Assembly (NCBI GenBank): GCA_900547445.1
Contig: URGJ01000017.1
Coordinates: 1-35,472 of the forward strand
Direction: 5' to 3'
Length of the DNA: 35,472 nucleotides
From: an uncultured Oscillospiraceae bacterium
Lineage (GTDB): Bacteria > Bacillota > Clostridia > Oscillospirales > Acutalibacteraceae
Of the stretch, positions 29,489 to 35,472 are shown one piece after another (the first letter of the stretch is position 1; the number at the start of each line of letters is the position of its first letter). The notes under the pieces are model-generated. The model was not told the origin of the DNA, did no database searches, and saw only the letters and a program-made list of their open reading frames with translations. Position numbers and translations under genes: made by a program.

Positions 29489-32089
29489 TTATATGGACTT
29501 AGCTTTATTTACAAAATCAAACAGTATCTGCATTGCCTCTATCGGGGTAAGGGTATTAACGTCAATAATCTGAAGCTCGTGCAGAATATCCTGCGCCCCC
29601 TGCATTTCAATGGGCAGCTGCATTTCGGGGTCGGAGGCGGTCTTGTAGGTTACAAGCCCCTCCTCCTCGGTTTTCTTTAAAATCTGCTTAGCGCGTTTTA
29701 TAACCTCTTCGGGTATACCGCCGAGCTTTGCTACCTCTATTCCGTAGCTGTCGTCCGCGCCGCCGCGCACAATACGTCGCAAAAAGGTTATATCGTCCCC
29801 GCGCTTTTTGACGGCTATATTATAATTCTTAACCCCTTGGAGCTCGTTTTCCATTTCGGTAAGCTCGTGGTAGTGGGTGGCGAAAAGCGACTTTGCGCCA
29901 AGCTTTTTCTTATCAGCCACATATTCAAGCACCGCCCTCGCTATCGACATTCCGTCAAAGGTGGAGGTGCCCCTGCCTATCTCGTCAAGGATAAGCAGGC
30001 TTTTATTTGTGGCGTTTTTAAGAATATCGGCGACCTCGCTCATCTCGACCATAAAGGTTGACTGACCCGCCGCCAAATCGTCCGACGCGCCGACTCTGGT
30101 AAAAATCGCGTCAACCACGCCGATTTCCGCACTCTCGGCGGGGACAAAGCAGCCAACCTGCGCCATTAGGGTTATAATCGCGACCTGACGCATATATGTG
30201 GATTTGCCCGCCATATTAGGACCCGTTATTATAGCACAGCGGTCGTCCTTCATATTAAGCATAGTGTCGTTTGCAACAAACGGGGTGTTAATCACCTGTT
30301 CTACAACAGGGTGTCTTCCCGACTTTATCATTATAGCTCCGCCGTTATTTACAAGCGGTCGGCAATAACGGTTGCTTGCCGAGACCTCGGCTAAGGAGCA
30401 GAGCGCGTCAAGCCTTGCGATAGCCGCGGCGGTTTTCTGAAACCTTTTAAGCTCGCTTGCGGTCTTCTTTCTTATACCGTCAAATATTTCATATTCAAGC
30501 TGAACTATGCGGTCCTTAGCCGTGAGCACCCGTTTTTCAATCTCTTTAAGCTCCTCGGTGATGAACCGCTCGCAGTTAGTAAGGGTCTGCTTTCTTATGT
30601 AATCCTCGGGCACCTTATCAAGGAAAGAGTTGGTCACCTCAATATAATACCCGAAAACCTTGTTATAGCGCACCCGCAGATTTTTAATTCCGGTGCGCTC
30701 TCTTTCTCGGTTTTCAATATCCGACAAAAAGGAGGTTCCGCTGTTCATATCCCCGCGAAGAAGATCTACCTCTTCGCTGTAGCCCTGCTTAATAAGACCG
30801 CCCTCCCGCACCGAAAAGGGAGGCTCGTCTACAATCGAGCTGTCAATAAGCTCGGCTATGTCTTCGAGCGTATCAATATCGGAATAAATCTCCTTTAGCA
30901 TCTTACAGCTGACGGAAGAAAGCAAGTTTTTAAGTATCGGGAAACGGTGCGCCGTAGCCGCAACTGCGATAAGGTCGCGCGCAGAGGCTGTGCCGTAAAC
31001 CACCCTTGACATAAGGCGTTCAACGTCCTTTATGCCCGAGAGATATTCCATTGTCTCACCGCGTAAAACCGTGTCCGAGCAAAGCTCCTCGACAGCGTTT
31101 TGGCGTAAATTTATCTGGGTTATATTAACAAGCGGTTTTTGAACCCAGCTTCTAATCAGGCGCTTGCCCATTGCGGTCTTAGTCCTGTCAAGCACCCACA
31201 AAAGCGAGCCTTTTTTGGCTTTTGTGCGCATAGTTTCGGTAAGCTCTAAGTTGCGTACCGCTGTCATATCAAGCCGCATATACTGCCCGCCCGAATAAAT
31301 GTCAAGCTTGTTTACCGAAATGTTGCCGTTTTTGCCCGTTTCATAAAGATACTCGATAACCGCGCCCAAAGCCGAGGCTATCGCGCCCTGTTTTTTAATT
31401 CCGAGCTGTTCAATAACCTCTTCCCCAAAGTGCTTTACAAAAAGCGGCTCGGTTATTTCGGGGTTAAATCTCGCGCTTTGTCTTACGGTGACGGTTGTGG
31501 AAAAGCCCTTGGTGATATATTCCCAAAGCGCCGCCGATTTTGTCTTTAAATCCTCCGAAACCAAAAGCTCTTTCGGTGAAAAACGCGTAAGCTCGTCTTT
31601 AACATCGTTTTCCGAGTTATCTCCGCTGAGAACAGTGGCGTGACATTCTCCGGTTGACGCGTCGGTAAAACAAAGTCCCGCACCCTCTTCGGTCACATTG
31701 AGGGAGGCGAGATAGTTGTTTTTCCCCTCTTCAAGCATTGCGTCCTCAATAACGGTACCCGGGGTTACAACCCTTATAATATCCCGCTTTACAAGTCCCT
31801 TTGCGGTTGCGGGGTCTTCGGTCTGCTCGCAGATTGCGACCTTGTAGCCCTTTTCGACAAGACGCGCTATATACGCTTCACAGCTGTGGTAGGGCACTCC
31901 GCACATCGGCGCGCGTTCCTCTTGCCCGCAGTCCTTTCCCGTGAGCACCAAATCAAGCTCCTCGGACGCTTTCTTCGCATCATCAAAAAACATTTCATAA
32001 AAATCGCCAACCCTGAAAAACAGAATACTGTCCTCGTTCTGCGATTTTATCTCCATATACTGCTTCATCATAGGAGACAGCTCAGCCAC
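29489..32089 (-). CDS. mutS: DNA mismatch repair protein MutS
   Basis: The 866-aa protein recognises mismatches and recruits MutL. F30-Y31-E32 in RVGDFYEMF is the mismatch-probing Phe-x-Glu motif. The core and clamp domains follow, then the ABC-type ATPase with Walker A GPNMAGKST (623-631), the ABC signature in DLAAGQSTFMVEMSE, Walker B LLILDEIGRGTSTFDG and H in FATHYHEL. The C-terminal helix-turn-helix and a short tail that could bind the clamp are present. The start is GTG at 32089 with GGGGGAAG upstream. It is the MutS1 type, not MutS2. Confidence 0.97.
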   Translation of the reverse strand: MAELSPMMKQYMEIKSQNEDSILFFRVGDFYEMFFDDAKKASEELDLVLTGKDCGQEERAPMCGVPYHSCEAYIARLVEKGYKVAICEQTEDPATAKGLVKRDIIRVVTPGTVIEDAMLEEGKNNYLASLNVTEEGAGLCFTDASTGECHATVLSGDNSENDVKDELTRFSPKELLVSEDLKTKSAALWEYITKGFSTTVTVRQSARFNPEITEPLFVKHFGEEVIEQLGIKKQGAIASALGAVIEYLYETGKNGNISVNKLDIYSGGQYMRLDMTAVRNLELTETMRTKAKKGSLLWVLDRTKTAMGKRLIRSWVQKPLVNITQINLRQNAVEELCSDTVLRGETMEYLSGIKDVERLMSRVVYGTASARDLIAVAATAHRFPILKNLLSSVSCKMLKEIYSDIDTLEDIAELIDSSIVDEPPFSVREGGLIKQGYSEEVDLLRGDMNSGTSFLSDIENRERERTGIKNLRVRYNKVFGYYIEVTNSFLDKVPEDYIRKQTLTNCERFITEELKEIEKRVLTAKDRIVQLEYEIFDGIRKKTASELKRFQKTAAAIARLDALCSLAEVSASNRYCRPLVNNGGAIMIKSGRHPVVEQVINTPFVANDTMLNMKDDRCAIITGPNMAGKSTYMRQVAIITLMAQVGCFVPAESAEIGVVDAIFTRVGASDDLAAGQSTFMVEMSEVADILKNATNKSLLILDEIGRGTSTFDGMSIARAVLEYVADKKKLGAKSLFATHYHELTEMENELQGVKNYNIAVKKRGDDITFLRRIVRGGADDSYGIEVAKLGGIPEEVIKRAKQILKKTEEEGLVTYKTASDPEMQLPIEMQGAQDILHELQIIDVNTLTPIEAMQILFDFVNKAKSI

Positions 32090-32127
32090 TTTTTACTTCC
32101 CCCGCTTTCGGTTAATTAATACTTTAA

Positions 32128-32532
32128 TTAATGACAGCCGCCGCAGGATGCACAGCTACCCGTGCAAGTACTGCTTGTGTCGCAGGTGTCGGGGTCTTCG
32201 CCGTCAATGCACTTTGAAATGATTACATTGACCTCGTTTACCATATTGTCAAGCTCCGCTTTTGCGGTGTTGTACTCCACCATTGCGGGGGAGGACATAA
32301 TATCGCTGTAAACCTTTCTTAGCTTTTCGTTAAGCTCCTGCACTTTAAGGTCGTCCTTATTATCAGAGCCGACCTCCCTGTCAAGCTCCATACGGACGAT
32401 ATTAAACTGACCTATCGCGTCCTGTAATTCGCTGTCCGAATCGTTTTGGAGCCTTGCCTTTGCGTAGCGGATAAAACGCTCGTCCTGCTGGATTGCTCTG
32501 CCTAATTCTCTTGCTTTGTCGATAACATTCAT
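32128..32532 (-). CDS. YlbF/YmcA family protein with cysteine-rich tail
   Basis: The 134-aa helical protein belongs to the YlbF/YmcA (Com_YlbF) family. The ATG at 32532 is chosen, with GAGAGG upstream; an in-frame TTG at 32550 would overlap that site. The N-terminal two thirds form the helical family domain (ARELGRAIQQDERFIRYAKA). The tail carries six cysteines (108, 117, 123, 127, 130 and 133), ending CASCGGCH. In Bacillus subtilis YlbF, YmcA and YaaT form the Y-complex, which binds iron-sulfur clusters and affects RNase Y. Bacillus ymcA lies between miaB and mutS, just as this gene does, but the cysteine-rich tail is more like YlbF. It may combine both roles. Confidence 0.85.
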   Translation of the reverse strand: MNVIDKARELGRAIQQDERFIRYAKARLQNDSDSELQDAIGQFNIVRMELDREVGSDNKDDLKVQELNEKLRKVYSDIMSSPAMVEYNTAKAELDNMVNEVNVIISKCIDGEDPDTCDTSSTCTGSCASCGGCH

Positions 32533-32555
32533 TGTAAAATTTCCTCTCAAATAAT

Positions 32556-33959
32556 TTATTCTGCCGTGCCTTGAAGCACGCCGTCATATGAATTTACCTT
32601 AACGGTCACAAATTTGCCGAGCATACTCTCGTCACCTTTAAACTCGATAACCGCCGTTCCCGAATTGTGACCCGACATAAATCCGTCCTTACTGCCGACC
32701 GAGTCACAAAGCACCTTATAGGTTTTGCCTATGTGCTTTTGTATATTCCTTTCGGCGATTTCCTCCTGGACCTTTAAAAGCTCCGAAAACCATTTCCCCT
32801 TTTCCTCCCTTGAAACGGGGTCGTCCATCGCCGCGGCGGGGGTACCCTCGCGCGGGGAATAGATAAAGGTGAAAAGCGAGGAAAACTCAACCTCTTTTAC
32901 AAGGCTTAGGGTTTCCTTGAAATCCTCGTAGGTTTCCCCGGGGAAACCGACTATAATATCGGAGGTAAGGGATAAATCGGGTATCTGCTCCTTAGCGTAA
33001 TTTACAAGCTCTAAATACCTTTTACGGTCGTAATGCCTGTTCATACGCTTTAGTATCCTGTCGCTCCCGCTCTGAAACGGCAGATGCAGATGACTGCTTA
33101 CCTTTTCGCAGTCCCTTATGGTGTCAATAAGCTCCTTTGTGCAGTCTTTCGGGTGGGAGGTCATAAAGCGGATTCTGAAATCGCCGTCTAATGCGTTTAT
33201 ACGCCTTAAAAGTTCAGCAAAATCAATGTCGCAATCGGTACCCTTGCCGTAGGAGTTGACATTTTGCCCCAACAGAGTAATATCCTTATAACCCGCCGCA
33301 ATCATTTCCTTTGCCTCGGCTAAGATTTTTTGCGGCTCGCGGGAGCGCTCCCGTCCTCTTACATAGGGTACAATGCAATAGGTGCAGAAATTATCGCAGC
33401 CGTACATAATGGGCAGCCAGCCTTTAAATGTACCGTCCCTTTTAATTGGCTGGTCTTCGGGAATCTCGCCGTTTTCGAGCGTCAAATCGAAAATACGTTT
33501 GCCGCCCGACAGGCGTTTATATATAAACTCGGGCAGTCGGTACTGCACCTGCGTGCCGAAAACCATATCTACATAAGGATAACTGCGCCTTATTTTATCC
33601 GCAACGCTCTGCCGCTGTGCCATGCAACCGCAGACCGCCACAATTATATCGGGATTTGCCTTTTTAAGCGCCTTTGTCGTTCCGATATTGCCGTATACCC
33701 TGTCCTCCGCGTGTTCGCGCACCGCGCAGGTATTAAATATTATAAACTGCGCGTCCGACATATCCTCGGTAATAATATATCCGCATTTTATAAGCATACC
33801 CTGAATTCTTTCGGAATCGCTTACATTCTGCTGACAGCCGAAGGTGATAACGCAGGCTTTGGGCGTTTTTTTATATATTTTCAGCGCAAGAGCGGCGGCT
33901 CTTTCGGCGTACGCGCCCTGTTCAGCCAAGATTTCGGCCGTGCTTTCTGATTTTAACAC
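32556..33959 (-). CDS. miaB: tRNA-2-methylthio-N6-dimethylallyladenosine synthase MiaB
   Basis: MiaB is the radical SAM methylthiotransferase that adds a methylthio group to i6A37 of tRNA, acting after MiaA (also in this window). GTG at 33959 is chosen with GGAG eight bases upstream; an in-frame TTG at 33977 has no such site. In the resulting 467 residues, the N-terminal cluster cysteines are C42 (FGCQQN), C78 (NTCAVRE) and C112 (CGCMA), and the radical SAM cluster is C188-x3-C192-x2-C195 (GCDNFCTYC). A C-terminal TRAM domain (about 395-460) binds tRNA. A strong promoter lies upstream, making this the first gene of the long minus-strand block. Confidence 0.95.
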   Translation of the reverse strand: MLKSESTAEILAEQGAYAERAAALALKIYKKTPKACVITFGCQQNVSDSERIQGMLIKCGYIITEDMSDAQFIIFNTCAVREHAEDRVYGNIGTTKALKKANPDIIVAVCGCMAQRQSVADKIRRSYPYVDMVFGTQVQYRLPEFIYKRLSGGKRIFDLTLENGEIPEDQPIKRDGTFKGWLPIMYGCDNFCTYCIVPYVRGRERSREPQKILAEAKEMIAAGYKDITLLGQNVNSYGKGTDCDIDFAELLRRINALDGDFRIRFMTSHPKDCTKELIDTIRDCEKVSSHLHLPFQSGSDRILKRMNRHYDRKRYLELVNYAKEQIPDLSLTSDIIVGFPGETYEDFKETLSLVKEVEFSSLFTFIYSPREGTPAAAMDDPVSREEKGKWFSELLKVQEEIAERNIQKHIGKTYKVLCDSVGSKDGFMSGHNSGTAVIEFKGDESMLGKFVTVKVNSYDGVLQGTAE

Positions 33960-33991
33960 TTTTAATTCTCCGTTCAATAAGCAATCAATTT

Positions 33992-34020
33992 ATTATACAA
34001 TATTATGCGATTTATTTCAA
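33992..34020 (-). promoter_or_regulatory. Sigma-A promoter of the miaB block
   Basis: On the minus strand TTGAAA (34020-34015), a 17-base spacer and a perfect TATAAT (33997-33992) lie 32 bases before the miaB start codon. No comparable promoter was seen inside the next 15 kb of co-oriented genes. Confidence 0.8.
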
Positions 34021-34087
34021 GCTTTTACAGTATGATATTTTACTTTTAGAAAGTTGCACCAAATTTGCACCGAAACATATTTTTAGA

Positions 34088-34128
34088 CAAAAGGGAAACC
34101 CCGAAACCGTAGTAGTTTCGGGGTTTTT
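34088..34128. terminator. Terminator after rpsI
   Basis: CCCCGAAAC (34099-34107) and GTTTCGGGG (34115-34123) form a 9-bp perfect stem with a 7-base loop. On the minus strand TTTCCCTTTTG follows, and on the plus strand TTTTTG. It lies 27 bases after the rpsI stop and separates the ribosomal protein operon from the miaB promoter. Confidence 0.88.
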
Positions 34129-34150
34129 GAGCAATCCCATTCGGGATAAA

Positions 34151-34549
34151 CTATCTCTTTGAGAACTGCGGTGCGCGGCGTGCGCCTTTGAGACCGTACT
34201 TCTTCCTTTCCTTCATACGCGGATCGCGTGTGAGGAAGCCTGCCTTCTTAAGCTCGGCGCGGAGCTCCGCGTCAGACTGTAAAAGAGCGCGGGCGATACC
34301 GTGGCGGATAGCTCCCGCCTGACCTGTAACGCCGCCGCCTGCAACGCGGCAGACAACGTCAAACTTATCGGCTGTGCCTGTGAGAGCCAGCGGCTGACGA
34401 ACGATAAGCTTTAAGGTTTCAAGGCCGAAATAATCGTCAATGTCTCTGTCATTAACGGTGATTTTGCCTGTACCTGCGTAAAGACGAACGCGGGCGACAG
34501 AACTCTTTCTTCTGCCTGTTCCGTAAAAATAAGGCTTTGCTTCAAACAT
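34151..34549 (-). CDS. rpsI: 30S ribosomal protein S9
   Basis: The 132-aa protein is uS9, which reaches the P-site tRNA through its basic tail. Recognisable are GTGRRKSSVARVRL (10-23), the GGGVTGQAGAIRHGIARAL segment, and the C-terminal KKYGLKGARRAPQFSKR whose last arginine contacts tRNA. AGGGAGACAG precedes the ATG. It follows rplM by 17 bases in the conserved rplM-rpsI order. Confidence 0.97.
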   Translation of the reverse strand: MFEAKPYFYGTGRRKSSVARVRLYAGTGKITVNDRDIDDYFGLETLKLIVRQPLALTGTADKFDVVCRVAGGGVTGQAGAIRHGIARALLQSDAELRAELKKAGFLTRDPRMKERKKYGLKGARRAPQFSKR

Positions 34550-34566
34550 TGTTTCTGTCTCCCTTC

Positions 34567-34995
34567 TTAAAATTCAAGCTTTTCGGGCTTCTGAGCTACC
34601 TGAGCGTACTCAGTGCCGCTGTAAACATGAAGTCTTGTAAGCGCCTTGCGGCCGATTGTGGTATCGGGAACCATTCCCTTAACGGCAAGCTCCATAGCAA
34701 GCTCGGGGCGGGTGTTCATAAGTGTAGCGTACTTAACTTCCTTAAGACCGCCGATGTAGCCTGTATGACGGCGATAGAACTTCTTTTCAAGCTTCTTACC
34801 TGTTAAAACCGCCTTGTCAGCGTTGATAACGACAACATGGTCGCCGCAATCGACGTGGGGAGTAAACTCCGGCTTTAACTTACCGCGGAGTATGTCCGCA
34901 ACCTTAGCGGCGGTTCTTCCGAGCGGTCTGTCGGCAGCGTCGATTATATACCATTTACGCTGAATTTCAGCAGGTTTTGCCATAAATGTTGACAT
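34567..34995 (-). CDS. rplM: 50S ribosomal protein L13
   Basis: The 142-aa protein is uL13, an early assembly protein of the large subunit. Marks are RKWYIIDAADRPLGRTAAKVADIL, DCGDHVVVINADKAVLTGKKLEKK and HTGYIGGLKEV, and ARLHVY-like TRLHVYSGTEY near the end. The frame is open to 35037, but the ATG at 34995 follows TTGGAGG directly and gives the usual length. It is driven by a consensus promoter with a short leader of about 40 bases that shows no clear regulatory hairpin. Confidence 0.97.
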   Translation of the reverse strand: MSTFMAKPAEIQRKWYIIDAADRPLGRTAAKVADILRGKLKPEFTPHVDCGDHVVVINADKAVLTGKKLEKKFYRRHTGYIGGLKEVKYATLMNTRPELAMELAVKGMVPDTTIGRKALTRLHVYSGTEYAQVAQKPEKLEF

Positions 34996-35040
34996 AATCA
35001 AAACCTCCAAAAATTTGTGTTTTTTTTCGATAGCCAAAAT

Positions 35041-35069
35041 ATAATACCATATTGCAACCGCATTGTCAA
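35041..35069 (-). promoter_or_regulatory. Sigma-A promoter of rplM-rpsI
   Basis: On the minus strand a perfect TTGACA (35069-35064), a 17-base spacer ending TGG and TATTAT (35046-35041) lie 45 bases before the rplM start. This is the closest match to consensus in the window, as expected for ribosomal protein genes. Confidence 0.88.
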
Positions 35070-35173
35070 CAACATTTTTTGAAAATTTTAATTTAAAGTT
35101 TCAAATCTCTGTTTTTCTCTTATTTTCTTCTGATTTCTCTTATTTGCTCGTTTATGATTTTTATTTTTTGAAC

Positions 35174-35202
35174 TTGAAAATAAAATAAAAAACTGTTATT
35201 AT
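35174..35202 (+). promoter_or_regulatory. Promoter-like sequence inside an inverted repeat
   Basis: TTGAAA (35174-35179), a 17-base spacer and TATTAT (35197-35202) form a good plus-strand promoter. The same bases lie in an inverted repeat, CTTGAAAATAA (35173-35183) and TTATTATCAAG (35196-35206), with one mismatch, so a dimeric repressor could cover it. No gene of normal size follows before the window end. In DNA this AT-rich the match may be accidental. Confidence 0.35.
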
Positions 35203-35423
35203 CAAGAAAATAAGCAGCAAGGTATATAAAAAATACTATTAGCAGAGGAAAAGAATATGATTATTTTTATCGCGTGAATAGCGCATACAGGCAAAAATTT
35301 TTAAACTGCTTAAAATACAGATACGAATATATTTTGACTGACGATAAATAAAATGTAGATATTGATTTATAAAATAAAGGCAGAAGACATGCTCCCGCCC
35401 CATGATGTATTTCACTATATGCT

Positions 35424-35472
35424 TTATTTATTCGCCTTAAGACGCTTATCCGCTTTTGCCGCAAGAAATGTG
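35424..35472 (-). CDS. Possible C-terminal end of a gene cut by the window edge
   Basis: On the minus strand the bases from the window edge to a TAA at 35426-35424 read TFLAAKADKRLKANK followed by stop, a plausible lysine-rich protein end. Only 15 full codons are visible, so neither identity nor reality can be judged. It is listed because its base composition is less AT-rich than the noncoding stretch next to it. Confidence 0.3.
   Translation of the reverse strand, partial: TFLAAKADKRLKANK

Larger units (their letters stand above)
34996..35423. other. 428-base AT-rich intergenic stretch
   Basis: It contains the rplM promoter (35041-35069), two copies of TTCTCTTATTT (about 35115-35125 and 35140-35150), and a plus-strand promoter-like sequence (35174-35202) that coincides with an 11-bp inverted repeat. 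A plus-strand AGAGGAA site at 35244-35250 leads into a start codon at 35257 that is followed by only five more codons. A minus-strand open frame at 35267-35464 has no ribosome binding site or family resemblance. I see no convincing gene. Confidence 0.5.

Noticed and set aside
33330..33950. 206-codon plus-strand open frame
   Set aside because: It is antisense to miaB, whose iron-sulfur cysteine motifs are all intact, so the other strand is the coding one.
34052..34074. Repeated TTGCACC motif upstream of the miaB promoter
   Set aside because: Only two 7-base copies; too short to claim a regulatory site.
34996..35040. L13 leader RNA or other riboswitch before rplM
   Set aside because: The leader is only about 40 bases and I could not draw a stable hairpin in it.
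35213..35349. Plus-strand frame reading AARYIKNT...YILTDDK before a stop
   Set aside because: No ATG and no ribosome binding site in the correct frame; about 43 open codons are not unusual in this base composition.
35267..35464. 65-codon minus-strand open frame in the terminal AT-rich stretch
   Set aside because: No ribosome binding site, tyrosine/lysine/phenylalanine-rich translation as expected of AT-rich DNA, and it competes with a shorter in-edge frame that looks more like a real protein end.
1..35472. CRISPR array, defence system, prophage or toxin-antitoxin locus
   Set aside because: No regularly spaced long direct repeats, no transposase, nuclease, toxin or phage structural gene was found on either strand.

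Overview
The window looks like chromosomal DNA of an endospore-forming member of the Clostridia, probably of the Oscillospirales/Ruminococcaceae type. The reasons are a complete spoIIIAA-AH operon, gene orders shared with Bacillota (miaB-ylbF-mutS-mutL-miaA, yggS-sepF-ylmH-divIVA-lspA, rplM-rpsI), a split transketolase and strong AGGAGG ribosome binding sites. The assignment rests on gene content only. Most of the window is ordinary core genome; the least explained part is the first 400 bases.

Layout. Positions 1-476 hold the start of a small gene typical of integrative elements, and a noncoding stretch with evenly phased ATTAGCA repeats. This may be one end of an integrated element beside tRNA-Arg(CCT) and tRNA-Gly(TCC). 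Positions 913-4900 hold an iron alcohol dehydrogenase, an unknown membrane-anchored protein, NAD-dependent glyceraldehyde-3-phosphate dehydrogenase, and a divergent unknown protein that resembles a degenerate kinase-type ATPase domain. The dehydrogenase promoter and the gap/unknown intergenic region each carry an 18-bp palindrome like the binding site of the redox repressor Rex. Positions 4897-8757 form a probable operon, thioredoxin - histidine phosphatase - BaiN/RdsA-type flavoprotein - COG2509-type flavoprotein. Positions 8847-9194 encode an Asp23-family protein. Positions 9263-13910 are the spoIIIA operon for the mother cell/forespore feeding channel.

Positions 14059-18558, on the plus strand, encode a sugar ABC importer (lipoprotein plus two permeases, no ATPase) joined to 4-alpha-glucanotransferase, which suggests import and processing of malto-oligosaccharides. 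A bidirectional terminator separates it from a minus-strand block of 15 tightly packed genes (33959 down to 18633): miaB, ylbF-like, mutS, mutL, miaA, an HlyD-like protein, yggS, sepF, ylmH, divIVA, lspA, rluD-like, a HAD phosphatase and the two halves of transketolase. One strong promoter is seen before miaB and no hairpin terminator is obvious before the end, so it may be one long transcription unit. The window closes with rplM-rpsI under its own consensus promoter, an AT-rich gap, and what may be the tail of one more minus-strand gene.

Genes that work together: MiaA and MiaB make ms2i6A37 in tRNA; MutS and an endonuclease-type MutL do mismatch repair; SepF, DivIVA and YlmH belong to division and cell-pole functions; LspA matures lipoproteins such as the binding protein encoded here; GapA, the alcohol dehydrogenase and the putative Rex sites connect to NADH balance during fermentation. 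No CRISPR array, rRNA, transposase or phage gene was seen.
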